Virus record (IMG/VR): IMGVR_UViG_3300044911_000139
Span: 1-22,671 of that record
Direction: 5' to 3' (one strand)
DNA: 22,671 nt
DNA from: a virus
Of the stretch, positions 1 to 8,559 are shown piece after piece (positions within the stretch are counted from its first letter, which is position 1; each line of letters starts with the position of its first letter). A program made the position numbers and the translations under genes. Under the pieces are notes generated by a model. The model had not been told where the DNA came from. It saw only the letters and a list, made by a program, of their open reading frames with translations, and searched no databases.

Positions 1-3000
1 ACTACAGCAGAAATGGTTATCGATGGTAAGAAACTTACTTTCTCTACCTTGGATCCATTCCTTGACTCTCAACTTACAAATTTTGTCAAGTGGCCGGATG
101 TTAACGCAATGCGGCAACTTACCGGAACCGCAAGAAGCATACTTTCAAAGAATGAAACAGCACAGCAGTTCCGAGCATTTACAACAGAAGCCTTTGACTC
201 TTTCTTCAAGCAGACTGTTCTCGTTGGCCGTATCTCGTATATCCAAAGAAATATACTTGATATGCAGATTAGATCGTTCCTGACAGGATCTGCAACACTC
301 TTCTCTCATCCGTTGCAGTTTATCTCAACAATGATGGCGAACCCTAAAGGTTCTGCAGCTCGTCAATACTTAACCAACTTCTCACGCTTTGATAACAATA
401 TCTTTGGCACATCATTCCGTGACTTGATTGAGCAATCAGATTCTGCAGGCTTTAGAGGTGCAGCCCTTGCTGATGCCGACAAGTATGCAATGATGATGAA
501 TCGTCAAATTGGTAGAGGTGTTGGTGCAGGATCTCGTTCGGGTCTATTGCCTACCGGTATGCGTTTCGTTGATGCAACAGAACGCCAGTTCAATCGTGCA
601 TGGGCTAACTCAATTCTTATCAACCGTGAGTCACAGATCAGCCGCTTGGTTGCTGGTGGACTTGAGGTTGGAACTACAATCAATGGTGTATTCAAGCCTA
701 CATTCCCAGAGGCAAAGGCATTTGTTGAACTTAAGAAGGCACAGGGATTAACCCTTGCTGATAACTATCTAGACATAGTTACAGACTTCTTAGTTGAGAC
801 AAAGCGTGGCAAGGATCTGATTGCTCAGATCGCCAAGGTCGATGAGACCAGCCGTGGTGTATTGATGTCAGATGATCCAGTAGTTGCTAAGCAGGCTATT
901 CGTTTCTACTTAGATACAGCAGCCAAGGCTGTTGATGAAATCTCAGTAGGTCGTCCAGAGATTCGTGCATACATTGCAGGTAAGCCAATGGTTACTACCA
1001 AGGGTGAAAGACTCTCAGGTAAGAATGGTTTTGATCCAGCAGGTAAGACATCTAAGGATGTCTGGCTAGGCCGTGTACTTAATGACTACCGAAACACAGA
1101 AGATGTAAGTCGTGTAATCGGTCAGCTTCGTTTACCAGCAGAAGATTTCCAGCAAGCAGCAGTCCTCAAGGGAACTTGGGATCGTGCAGCATCTGCCTTC
1201 TTCCGTTACTCAGCATCTGTTGAAAAGCGTATGTCGCTAGGGCCTGAGTATCGTCAGCAATACTGGAAGAAGATCGCTGAAAACATTAACCTTATGAACA
1301 AGACTGATGCTGAAAAGGCATTGGCTCAAGCTGAGAAAGAACTTCGTGGCACTACCTTCTTTGGTAAGCCAGCATCGTTTCCTAACCCAGCATTGGTTCG
1401 TATGCGTGAGGGAATCAAGACTCTTGATGACCGTGGCATTGGACTCAAGGAGATGGACGAATACGGCCAGAAGTTAGCAGCCGATGAGATCCAGAAACTG
1501 TTCTACGATGCAACTCGCCAGAAGCAATATGCAGCAGCAATGCGTTTGGTAGCACCGTTTATTTCAGCATGGGCAAACACCATGGGTGTATGGTCTAAGT
1601 TGATTACAAAGGATGTGGCTAACACATTCCGCCTACAGGGTAAGGCTCGTGTATACAAGGCAGCTAATGCTTTCGAGTTCCTTACACATCCTGAGACTGG
1701 CGTAATCTACGAGTGGACTAATGCAAACTGGGATGACCCAAGCCAAGGCTTTATCTACAAAGATCCAACCTATGGTGATCCACGCATGGTCATTCCTCTA
1801 GCAGGTGACATTCTTGGTGGCATGCTTTCTTTGACATCTGGAACTAGCGTTCCGGGTATGCCTACATCGCTTTCTATCCCGTCACTTAACATGGCCTTTA
1901 GTAACGAATTGTTACCGGGTGTAGGCCCAGCCATGCAGTTGACTGTAGGCAAACTTGTACAGAATCAGAATGGCTGGATAGCAGATCAGCTACGAGACAT
2001 CATATATCCGTTTGGAGCCCCAGAACCGGGAGCCCAAGGCATCGTTGAGACATTCACCCCAGCATGGGCCCAACGCCTTCTATTCGGCCTTGGAATGGAT
2101 AACTACGAGGCTAAGAATCTTTCTACCCTTCGTCCGATTATGACCTACCTTGCCACTACTGGTAAGTACGGTGAGTTCCCATTGGACAATACTCAGACTG
2201 AAGAACTGCTTAAGGATGCCGGAAGACTCAACCGAGTCCTCGCCCTATGGCGTGGTATCACAGCCAACATTGCTCCCGGTGCTATTGCACCTCAGATCCT
2301 TGCTAAGGATAAGACTGGTGAGCTACATGTTCAGGCTTTGATGGTCAACGACTTCTTGCAGATTCGTGCTAACAACCCAGACAACTATGCACTAGCAGTT
2401 GCCAAGTGGGCAGACAAGTACGGAGATTCAGCACTCTTTGCATTGGTATCTGGATCCCGTGGTGGTATCCAGCCTACTGATGAAGCATGGACTTTCTACC
2501 AGAATAACCGTGCAGATGCTACTAAGTATGCAAATGCGTTTGCCCTCTTCTTCCCCGGCGGACAATACTCACAAGAGTTTGCTAAGTGGCAGGCACAGTC
2601 AGGTAAGCGTTTCAAGTTGACTCCAGCAGAAATGCAGATGGAAGCAGCTCGTTATGTATACACAGCCCGTAAGGCTAAGTTGCAATCTGATGAGGCTATC
2701 GCCGTTCGTGACGGCGAAGATCCTAAGTTGGCCCACGAGGTTTACATGACTCGTAAGGCTGCATTGGATGATGACTTCGGTGGACAGCCAGACTTCCGTT
2801 CTGCAGGTGTACCTCGTGAGACTTTAGTCAAGGAACTAGAGCAAGCAGTAACAGAGCCTAAGTTTGCAGAGACTGAAGCAGGTAAGGGTCTTGCTGAGTT
2901 CTTGCAGTATCGCAAGGCAGCAATGGATTCTGCAGCAGCTGCAGGATTCAAGACACTAACTGCTAAGTCAGTAAGCAATGTCGCTGAGTGGTTAGACGAA

Positions 3001-3084
3001 TCAGCGTATAAAATTATTGCTCAGTATCCATCATTCAGCGTTATGTACTGGCGTGTATTCGCCACCGAGACAGGGAATAACTAA
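1..3084 (+). CDS. Large virion-associated protein, 5' partial (putative internal/DNA-ejection protein)
   Basis: The frame is open from base 1 and the first ATG (position 13) has no ribosome-binding site before it, so the gene almost certainly begins upstream; at least 1,027 residues are present. The protein is soluble-looking and mostly helical. Counting from the ATG at 13, a hydrophobic patch lies near residues 87-110 (SFLTGSATLFSHPLQFIS) and another with the sequence RLVAPFISAWANTMGVW near residues 510-527. Such PF-x-AW segments recall, from memory, large polyvalent or ejection proteins of phages, but no catalytic motif is seen. The stop overlaps the next start (TAATG). Its position upstream of scaffold and capsid, followed by three more virion-like genes, suggests an internal virion protein that enters the cell with the DNA. 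A tape measure or portal-fused protein are alternatives. Confidence 0.55.
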   Translation, partial: TTAEMVIDGKKLTFSTLDPFLDSQLTNFVKWPDVNAMRQLTGTARSILSKNETAQQFRAFTTEAFDSFFKQTVLVGRISYIQRNILDMQIRSFLTGSATLFSHPLQFISTMMANPKGSAARQYLTNFSRFDNNIFGTSFRDLIEQSDSAGFRGAALADADKYAMMMNRQIGRGVGAGSRSGLLPTGMRFVDATERQFNRAWANSILINRESQISRLVAGGLEVGTTINGVFKPTFPEAKAFVELKKAQGLTLADNYLDIVTDFLVETKRGKDLIAQIAKVDETSRGVLMSDDPVVAKQAIRFYLDTAAKAVDEISVGRPEIRAYIAGKPMVTTKGERLSGKNGFDPAGKTSKDVWLGRVLNDYRNTEDVSRVIGQLRLPAEDFQQAAVLKGTWDRAASAFFRYSASVEKRMSLGPEYRQQYWKKIAENINLMNKTDAEKALAQAEKELRGTTFFGKPASFPNPALVRMREGIKTLDDRGIGLKEMDEYGQKLAADEIQKLFYDATRQKQYAAAMRLVAPFISAWANTMGVWSKLITKDVANTFRLQGKARVYKAANAFEFLTHPETGVIYEWTNANWDDPSQGFIYKDPTYGDPRMVIPLAGDILGGMLSLTSGTSVPGMPTSLSIPSLNMAFSNELLPGVGPAMQLTVGKLVQNQNGWIADQLRDIIYPFGAPEPGAQGIVETFTPAWAQRLLFGLGMDNYEAKNLSTLRPIMTYLATTGKYGEFPLDNTQTEELLKDAGRLNRVLALWRGITANIAPGAIAPQILAKDKTGELHVQALMVNDFLQIRANNPDNYALAVAKWADKYGDSALFALVSGSRGGIQPTDEAWTFYQNNRADATKYANAFALFFPGGQYSQEFAKWQAQSGKRFKLTPAEMQMEAARYVYTARKAKLQSDEAIAVRDGEDPKLAHEVYMTRKAALDDDFGGQPDFRSAGVPRETLVKELEQAVTEPKFAETEAGKGLAEFLQYRKAAMDSAAAAGFKTLTAKSVSNVAEWLDESAYKIIAQYPSFSVMYWRVFATETGNN

Positions 3085-3842
3085 TGAAAGAAAATGAGAT
3101 TATTGCACCGGTAGCCGGTGCTTCTTCTTCTTCGAGTAGTATTAACTACCCATTGAAGAATACTCAGGTTTACCGTCCGGGTCAGATGGCTATGGATGCA
3201 AGTGGCAAAAAGGTAACTGTTAGTGGTGGTTTATTTACAGCCCTTTACAACGGAACACCTGCTGAAGTTCTAGCAATTAGAAACGAAAAGTTTAAGACAC
3301 CTCAAGATCAGAACTACATCAAGACTTTGATGTTGCAGGCAGGTCTTTATGCTAACAAGAATGAGTATCAAACTTCATTCTGGAGTAGTGCAGATACTGC
3401 AGCATTTGCTGATCTACTAAAAGAGGCTAACTCTGCAGGTGGTTACTCATGGGAAGAAATGACTCAGGTCTACCAAAAGGGTGGCAAGTTAGGTGGCGGC
3501 CCACAGGTACAGAAGTCAATCAACCTATCGGATCCACAGACTGCCAATGCAATCATTGACACAGCAGGTCGCTCACTTCTTGGTCGTGATATGTCAGAGG
3601 GTGAGAAGAATCGTCTTCGTGCAGCATTGACTCGAGCAGAAGAGGCAAGCCCTTCTATCTCAACCACAACTCAAACCGGTAGCACATTCTCTACTCGTAC
3701 AACTGGTGGATTAGATATGGCTGGCAAGGGTCAGGTTATTGAACAGAACATCATGGCAGACGAAAAGCTTCTTCCAGAAGCCGTTAACAACCAACTCAAT
3801 GGATATGGCGACATCATCGCTAGATTGGCGGCTGGTCAATAA
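3084..3842 (+). CDS. Putative virion protein, 252 aa, unknown family
   Basis: I do not recognise a family. The protein has a serine run near residues 14-20, a short beta-like N-terminal part, then a mainly helical middle. Residues about 160-190 (from IIDTAGRSLLGRDMSEGEKN) look like a compact helical domain, followed by a Ser/Thr-rich linker and a final helix ending RLAAGQ. No membrane segment, cysteine cluster or catalytic motif is visible. It begins in the TAATG overlap with the preceding gene and ends in another with the following gene, so the three are likely translated together and in related amounts. By context it is an internal virion or portal-proximal protein; this is inference from position only. 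Confidence 0.6.
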   Translation: MKENEIIAPVAGASSSSSSINYPLKNTQVYRPGQMAMDASGKKVTVSGGLFTALYNGTPAEVLAIRNEKFKTPQDQNYIKTLMLQAGLYANKNEYQTSFWSSADTAAFADLLKEANSAGGYSWEEMTQVYQKGGKLGGGPQVQKSINLSDPQTANAIIDTAGRSLLGRDMSEGEKNRLRAALTRAEEASPSISTTTQTGSTFSTRTTGGLDMAGKGQVIEQNIMADEKLLPEAVNNQLNGYGDIIARLAAGQ

Positions 3843-5557
3843 TGGCTGAGACAGTAGGCACTATAGATATTAACAAGCTCCTTGCTGATGCTGCAAAAAC
3901 TGCAGCAACAAACAAGGCAGCTCGTGCAGCAGCTAAGGCTGCAGCCGACAAGGCTAAGGCTTCAAACGCTATTGAACAGCGTGTAAAGACTATGGCTAAG
4001 TCTGCATCCGATCGTGCAGAGGGTCTTGAGAGAACTATCCAAGATGACTTAGTTCAAATCAGAATGATTAGCCGTGCAATCACCGATCAAGGTGGTAAGC
4101 CAAATGCTGCACAGGCTCGTGATCTTAGAACATTCGTAAATCGTTACAACACATCCATTGCAGAACAGCAAAGACTTCTTAAGGAATCAACAGACCTATC
4201 TGCAGGTAAGTATGATGTAGATGCACAGGGTAAGTTAACGCCTAAGCCAACTAAAATTCCACCAAGCGGTGCAGATAATGCACGAATTGGTGCAACTCTA
4301 CCTCCACTTCCCGGACAAGGCCCATCAGTTGTTTCTGATGTTAAGAAGGGTACAGTTACAGCAGATCAAGCCAAGGCAGGTGCTGATGCAGGTAAGGTAA
4401 CTCCTACACCAACACCAAAAGTTCCTAAGACTCCTGAGCAGATAGCAGCAGACAAGGCTAAGGCGGACAAGATTGCAGCTGACAAAGCTAAAGCTGGTGG
4501 CAAGTTAACTGCAGAACAAGAAGCAAGACTTGGAACTTTTGGATCTAAGTTTCTTATTGAATACTTTAAGACTGCCGAGAGTGGCAAGTACAAGCCTATC
4601 TATGACAAGCTTGTTACCTTTGCTATCCAGAACGCCCAACCTGCAAAGGTTGAGGCATATCTTCGTGATACCGCTTGGTACAAAGATGTTAACGAAAGAA
4701 CTTATGCGGTCATCGGTGCATCTGCACTAGCCAACGGTATCAAGTTGGATACCGCTACTCGTGACTCATACCGAGATCAGATCCTTGGTAAGGTGAAGAC
4801 TGCAGAAGAGATTGCATACGACATCCGTATGAAGTCTATTGGTGAGTACCAACTACAGACCACTAAGCCAGAAGTAGCACGACAGATGATGGCTGGCAAA
4901 GACTTTGCCGTGGCTATCGGTGACTACATCAACACATACACAACTAGCTTTGAGATGGCAGCATCTCAGTTCAGTCTTGATGATGCCAACTTCCAGACAA
5001 TCTTTAAGAGTTCTACATCTCTTGGAGACTTCGATAAGAAGTTAAAGCGTACCGACCAGTACCTGTCTCTTCCAAAGGTTCAGACTGCTATCAGCCAGAA
5101 TGTTGCAATGGTCAAGCAGAAGTATCGTCAGTATGGTCTTAACCTTACTGATGAGGCTGCATCTAACCTCGGCAAGAACGCATACCTTGGAGATACAACC
5201 ACAGAGGCTATTGACGAAAACCTTCGTCAGCAGGCAATCAAACTGTTCCCGGCTTTCAAGGATCGCATCCTTAATGGAGAGTCAGTCTTATCCATTGCAA
5301 GTCCTTACATCGGTGCAGTTAGCCGAATTCTAGAGGTGCCAGAAGGATCTCTAGATTTAGAGGATCCAACGATTCGTAAAGCCATGATGGGTACAACTAC
5401 TACAACTGGCGATAAGACATCAACAACAGTTAAGCCATTGTGGGAGTTTGAACAAGAACTCTTCAAGGATAGCCGCTGGCAGTACACATCCAATGCACGA
5501 CAGAAGTTAGATGGCATCACATTAGATGTCATGGGTAGATTCGGAGTAATCGGGTAA
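3842..5557 (+). CDS. Putative internal virion protein with Ala/Lys-rich coiled coil, 571 aa
   Basis: The N-terminal third is built of Ala/Lys-rich helix: residues about 10-60 form one likely coiled coil, and near residues 200-222 a short repeat appears (AADKAKADKIAADKAKA). Between them is a Pro/Gly-rich linker (about 135-200). The C-terminal two thirds are a folded helical region, with a Trp-rich end (PLWEFEQELFKDSRWQYT) near residue 540. Low-complexity Ala/Lys helices are common in phage internal core and ejection proteins, and the gene sits in a cluster of four overlapping genes directly upstream of the scaffold and capsid genes. No enzymatic motif is visible. Stop and next start overlap as TAATG. 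The function is inferred from composition and position. Confidence 0.6.
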   Translation: MAETVGTIDINKLLADAAKTAATNKAARAAAKAAADKAKASNAIEQRVKTMAKSASDRAEGLERTIQDDLVQIRMISRAITDQGGKPNAAQARDLRTFVNRYNTSIAEQQRLLKESTDLSAGKYDVDAQGKLTPKPTKIPPSGADNARIGATLPPLPGQGPSVVSDVKKGTVTADQAKAGADAGKVTPTPTPKVPKTPEQIAADKAKADKIAADKAKAGGKLTAEQEARLGTFGSKFLIEYFKTAESGKYKPIYDKLVTFAIQNAQPAKVEAYLRDTAWYKDVNERTYAVIGASALANGIKLDTATRDSYRDQILGKVKTAEEIAYDIRMKSIGEYQLQTTKPEVARQMMAGKDFAVAIGDYINTYTTSFEMAASQFSLDDANFQTIFKSSTSLGDFDKKLKRTDQYLSLPKVQTAISQNVAMVKQKYRQYGLNLTDEAASNLGKNAYLGDTTTEAIDENLRQQAIKLFPAFKDRILNGESVLSIASPYIGAVSRILEVPEGSLDLEDPTIRKAMMGTTTTTGDKTSTTVKPLWEFEQELFKDSRWQYTSNARQKLDGITLDVMGRFGVIG

Positions 5558-6909
5558 TGGTTAGATTCGTAGACAGAATGATGACTGATGGTGGTGGTGT
5601 AGACACTACTCCTAAAAGCGGTTACGCAGCGTTATCAGATGAAGAGCTTGCTTCTCAAGTTGCTTATCTTCAATCTATGCGAGGTGGAAACTTCCGCGTA
5701 GGAGAAGAGTTGAGCATGGCTCAACTTGAGCTTATGAACAGAAACACATCAGCAGGTGTACCCGATGTTATAGACGATGGTGCCGATAGCCCAATAGATG
5801 GTGACGGCAAGATTCTTGGTGAAGGCAATGAAGATTTTGGTCAGGGTGAAGATCCGGATTTAATAACAGAAGAAGATGATGAACCTGCAACAGGACTAAC
5901 TGCAGAGCAGATTCAAGCAATGCTTGCTGAACAAGCTGCATCATTTCAAAAGCAGATGGCTGAAATGCAACGCCAGATGCAACAGCAAATGCAAGATTCA
6001 ATGAAGGCTCAGCAAGCCGCTATTGATCAGCAGAAAAAAGATGCGTTAAATGCACAGCGTAAGTCAGCATTTGAAATTACTAAAGAACGCTTTGCCAATG
6101 CAGGTATGAAAGAACTCGGTGATGAAATCACCGCCATCTACCAAGGCACAGGCGTAGATAGATTTGGTAAGAAGTTTGATGAAATCCCTACAACAGGTGA
6201 AGGATTCTATCTAGCACTCATCAACACTAAGTCTTACTATGACCGATTCGGAAAGGTTAATGAGGATCGCCTTGCTAAGGGATTCAAGGCATTAGACGAA
6301 CGAACAATCATTGGTATGGAAGATGAATACCAGCAGGTACTACAGGCTTACAACCAGCCAGCAGGGTTCTATGACTCACCTACTGACTATCAGGTATTTC
6401 TTAAGAACAACTACAACAAGGCAGATGTGGCTTCAGCCCTTCAGGCTTCAGCAGACTTTGTAGCATCCAAGGATCCAGTAATTCGTAAAGAACTTCAGGA
6501 TCTATTCGGCATCGATGATGCAGCATTGACTGCATACTATGCAGACCCTAACAAGGGCCAGAAGATTCTTGAGAACATTGCTGGTAAGAACATGAATACA
6601 GCAGCAGCTCTTATCGCTGGATTAAGCCGTGAGGATGCAACAGTAGGTCAGCAGTACGGTGCAGGTTCATTCACATACGAACAGAATCGTCAGCGTTACT
6701 CACAGGCAGCACAGTCACTTGAGACCACAGGAAACCTCGCAAAGATTTATGGCGAGAACTTCGGAGCCAAGGAAGCAATCGCTGCAGAGTTCGGCGATGC
6801 AGCATCTCAAGCACAAGCAGCTCGTGTCCGTCAGACAGGCCTAGCAGCCTTCGGTGGATCATCTGCCGTAGGAACAAGAGCGTTGAGAGCTACTGGCCAA
6901 GTCAGTTAG
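5557..6909 (+). CDS. Putative virion structural protein with acidic region and Gln/Met coiled coil, 450 aa
   Basis: Residues about 70-115 are strongly acidic (Asp/Glu/Gly-rich). Residues about 118-175 form a Gln/Met-rich coiled coil (QKQMAEMQRQMQQQM). The rest (about 175-450) is a helical domain including AGFYDSPTDYQVF and ELQDLFGIDDAALTAYY, whose style recalls helical structural proteins in actinobacterial phage late operons; that resemblance is from memory only. The last ~30 residues are Gly/Ser/Arg-rich and look disordered. The gene starts in a TAATG overlap and is the last of the upstream cluster; a 163-base gap with RNA-like structure follows. The likely role is an internal core, portal-associated or ejection protein. 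Confidence 0.6.
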   Translation: MVRFVDRMMTDGGGVDTTPKSGYAALSDEELASQVAYLQSMRGGNFRVGEELSMAQLELMNRNTSAGVPDVIDDGADSPIDGDGKILGEGNEDFGQGEDPDLITEEDDEPATGLTAEQIQAMLAEQAASFQKQMAEMQRQMQQQMQDSMKAQQAAIDQQKKDALNAQRKSAFEITKERFANAGMKELGDEITAIYQGTGVDRFGKKFDEIPTTGEGFYLALINTKSYYDRFGKVNEDRLAKGFKALDERTIIGMEDEYQQVLQAYNQPAGFYDSPTDYQVFLKNNYNKADVASALQASADFVASKDPVIRKELQDLFGIDDAALTAYYADPNKGQKILENIAGKNMNTAAALIAGLSREDATVGQQYGAGSFTYEQNRQRYSQAAQSLETTGNLAKIYGENFGAKEAIAAEFGDAASQAQAARVRQTGLAAFGGSSAVGTRALRATGQVS

Positions 6910-6916
6910 TTCTATC

Positions 6917-6956
6917 GGGTGATTGGCAATCTCCGGGGTTCAAGACCCCGGCACCC
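6917..6956 (+). ncRNA. tRNA-minihelix-like structured element (acceptor plus T-arm mimic)
   Basis: GGGTG (6917-6921) pairs with CACCC (6952-6956), and CCGGGG (6933-6938) pairs with CCCCGG (6946-6951) around a seven-base loop TTCAAGA (6939-6945), which is a textbook T-loop (TTCRANN). The two stems abut on the 3' strand, as acceptor and T stems do in tRNA, giving 11 stacked pairs. Where the D and anticodon arms should be there is only an 11-base insert that can form ATT-GGC-AAT. No full tRNA can be drawn because no matching 5' half or anticodon arm exists. It could be an RNA-processing or stability element, a decayed tRNA, or the tRNA-3'-end part of an attachment site. Confidence 0.5.
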
Positions 6957-7007
6957 ACTCCGCATCAGAGAGACCGGTTCTGAATGTGTGTACATACGGT
7001 AGTTGGA

Positions 7008-7038
7008 GCCAAGTCAATTTCCCCGAATGACTTGAGGC
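7008..7038 (+). promoter_or_regulatory. Hairpin in the leader of the scaffold-capsid genes
   Basis: CAAGTCA (7010-7016) and TGACTTG (7028-7034) form a perfect 7-bp stem with an 11-base loop, and GC/GC (7008-7009 with 7037-7038) can extend it across a two-base bulge. No T-run follows, so it is not an intrinsic terminator. It lies about 35 bases before the scaffold start and leaves that gene's ribosome-binding site free. It may be an mRNA-stability or translation-control hairpin. No convincing promoter was found in this gap. Confidence 0.4.
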
Positions 7039-7072
7039 CAGCGATCTAACCATAGAAAAGGGAGTAGGACAC

Positions 7073-7555
7073 ATGTCCAATGAAGAGCTATACGAGGATG
7101 ATTTCGATAACGAATACGAAACTGATCCTATCAAGCAACTACGCAAAGCCAATAAGGCAAAAGAAAAGCAACTGAAGGAAATTCAGGAAGAACTTGCAAC
7201 CCTGCGTAGAGAAAAAAGAGAACGAACAATTTCGGAAGTCCTCACAGCTCGTGGGTTGAATCCAGCTATTGCTGAGTTCATTCCACAGGACATCGACCTC
7301 ACGGAGGAATCGTTGTCAGCATGGGTAGAAGCAAAGTCATCAATCTTTGGTGCAGCTCCTGCTCAGCAAACCCAGACCCCTACTGGCTTGCCAGAAGGTT
7401 TTCTTGATAGTTACAACAAGGCACAAGCCACGGTAGAACAATCCTTACCTGCTGATCGTCAACAGATGATTCAGAAGCAAATGGATGAAGCTTCCGCTAA
7501 GGGCCCAGATGCATTGAAGCAACTATTTGCAGACCTTGGTAAAGCCGGTTACTAA
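7073..7555 (+). CDS. Capsid assembly scaffold protein, 160 aa
   Basis: This small, charged, helical protein lies immediately upstream of the major capsid gene, the usual place for a scaffold. The N-terminus is acidic (residues 4-18 hold many Asp/Glu). Residues about 20-55 form a Lys/Glu coiled coil (KEKQLKEIQEELATLRREK). A Gln/Pro-rich linker lies near 96-106, and a C-terminal helical segment with mixed charge follows, where scaffolds usually bind the capsid protein. The length is normal for phage scaffolds. GGGAG about 9 bases before the ATG serves as ribosome-binding site. No protease motif (Ser-His-Asp) is visible, so a fused scaffold-protease is unlikely. It acts transiently in procapsid assembly. 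Confidence 0.75.
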   Translation: MSNEELYEDDFDNEYETDPIKQLRKANKAKEKQLKEIQEELATLRREKRERTISEVLTARGLNPAIAEFIPQDIDLTEESLSAWVEAKSSIFGAAPAQQTQTPTGLPEGFLDSYNKAQATVEQSLPADRQQMIQKQMDEASAKGPDALKQLFADLGKAGY

Positions 7556-7577
7556 CCCAAGAAAGAGGTATTGCTAA

Positions 7578-8501
7578 ATGGCAACTACACAAATCTCTGG
7601 TCTCGGTAATCTCGTTCAAAATGCATATGACACATATGTACGGGCACAACTCCGTTCACTTCCAGTCATGCGTCAGATCGCAGATCTCCGCCCAGTATCA
7701 CTAACAAACCCGGGAACCTCACTCAAGTTCAGCGTTTACGCTAACTTGGACAAGGCAACCACAGCTTTGACAGAAGCATCCGATGTAACTCCAGTTGCAT
7801 TGGCTAACCCATCACAGGTAACAGTTACTGTTACTGAGTATGGAAATGTACTAGAAGAGACAGAGAAGGTTAACCTTGCTTCTTTCTCATCTATCGACAC
7901 AATGATTGCAGATGCACTTGCGTATAACGCAGCAGACACAATCGATACCCTTGTTGCCAATGCACTTGTTGCAGGTACAAAGGTTAAGTTCGGTGGATCT
8001 CGTACAACAACAGCAACACTTACAGCATCAGATGTTCTTTCAACAGCGATGCTACGCAAGGCTCAGACAGAACTCCTTGAGGGTAATGCTCAGCCACGCC
8101 AAGGTGACTTGTACACACTATTCATCCACCCACGCCAAGCTTTCGACCTTCGTGCCGAGACAGGTGCTGGCGGATTCGTAGACATCCACAAGTACACAAC
8201 TGAGAACATGGGTAACATCCTTACAGGCACCATCGGTGTTCTTGAAGGATTCCAAGTTGTACAGACAAACCGCGTTCTCAAGACAACTGAGGGTGCATCA
8301 TCTGCTTCTGTCTACAAGGCAATCGCAGTTGGTAAGGAAGCTCTTCTTGAGGCAAATGTATACGATGTAACAACAGTCGTATCACCTCAGACAGACTACC
8401 TACGCCGCAAGTCAGCCATCGGCTGGAAGTACTTCGGCGGTTGGGGAATCTTCCGTGACGATGCAGTAGTTCGTCTAGAAACAGGCGGATCTGCTCTCTA
8501 G
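7578..8501 (+). CDS. Major capsid protein (N4-gp56-like / HK97 fold), 307 aa
   Basis: The N-terminus (SGLGNLVQNAYDTYVRAQLR) followed by a segment like PVSLTNPGTSLKFSVYANL and then by TVTVTEYGNVLEETEKVNL matches, from memory, the N4-gp56 type of HK97-fold major capsid protein found in many actinobacterial and environmental phages. A helix like the HK97 spine helix follows (about residues 108-130, SIDTMIADALAYNAADTIDT), and the C-terminus has SAIGWKYFGGWGIFRDDAVV, typical of the axial domain end. The length of about 300 residues fits the family, and no long N-terminal delta domain is present, consistent with a separate scaffold gene upstream. A ribosome-binding site (AAGAGG) precedes the ATG. 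A strong hairpin follows the stop. Confidence 0.9.
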   Translation: MATTQISGLGNLVQNAYDTYVRAQLRSLPVMRQIADLRPVSLTNPGTSLKFSVYANLDKATTALTEASDVTPVALANPSQVTVTVTEYGNVLEETEKVNLASFSSIDTMIADALAYNAADTIDTLVANALVAGTKVKFGGSRTTTATLTASDVLSTAMLRKAQTELLEGNAQPRQGDLYTLFIHPRQAFDLRAETGAGGFVDIHKYTTENMGNILTGTIGVLEGFQVVQTNRVLKTTEGASSASVYKAIAVGKEALLEANVYDVTTVVSPQTDYLRRKSAIGWKYFGGWGIFRDDAVVRLETGGSAL

Positions 8502-8515
8502 TCAGATTCATAGTT

Positions 8516-8541
8516 GAGGGGGTGGGGCAACCTGCCCCCTC
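8516..8541 (+). promoter_or_regulatory. Strong GC-rich hairpin after the major capsid gene
   Basis: GAGGGGG (8516-8522) pairs with CCCCCTC (8535-8541), with a 12-base loop that can itself form GGGG/CCCC alternatives. It begins 15 bases after the capsid stop. The next bases are TCTACTAAAGGAG, not a T-run, so full intrinsic termination is doubtful. A 3'-end mRNA-stabilising or partial-termination role, keeping capsid mRNA more abundant than downstream genes, is plausible. Confidence 0.6.
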
Positions 8542-8559
8542 TCTACTAAAGGAGTAACA

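Noticed and set aside
6883-6960. A complete tRNA gene ending in the T-arm at 6933-6951
   Set aside because: No 5' strand pairs with the acceptor 3' side at the right distance, and no anticodon stem-loop can be drawn; only acceptor-like and T-arm parts exist.
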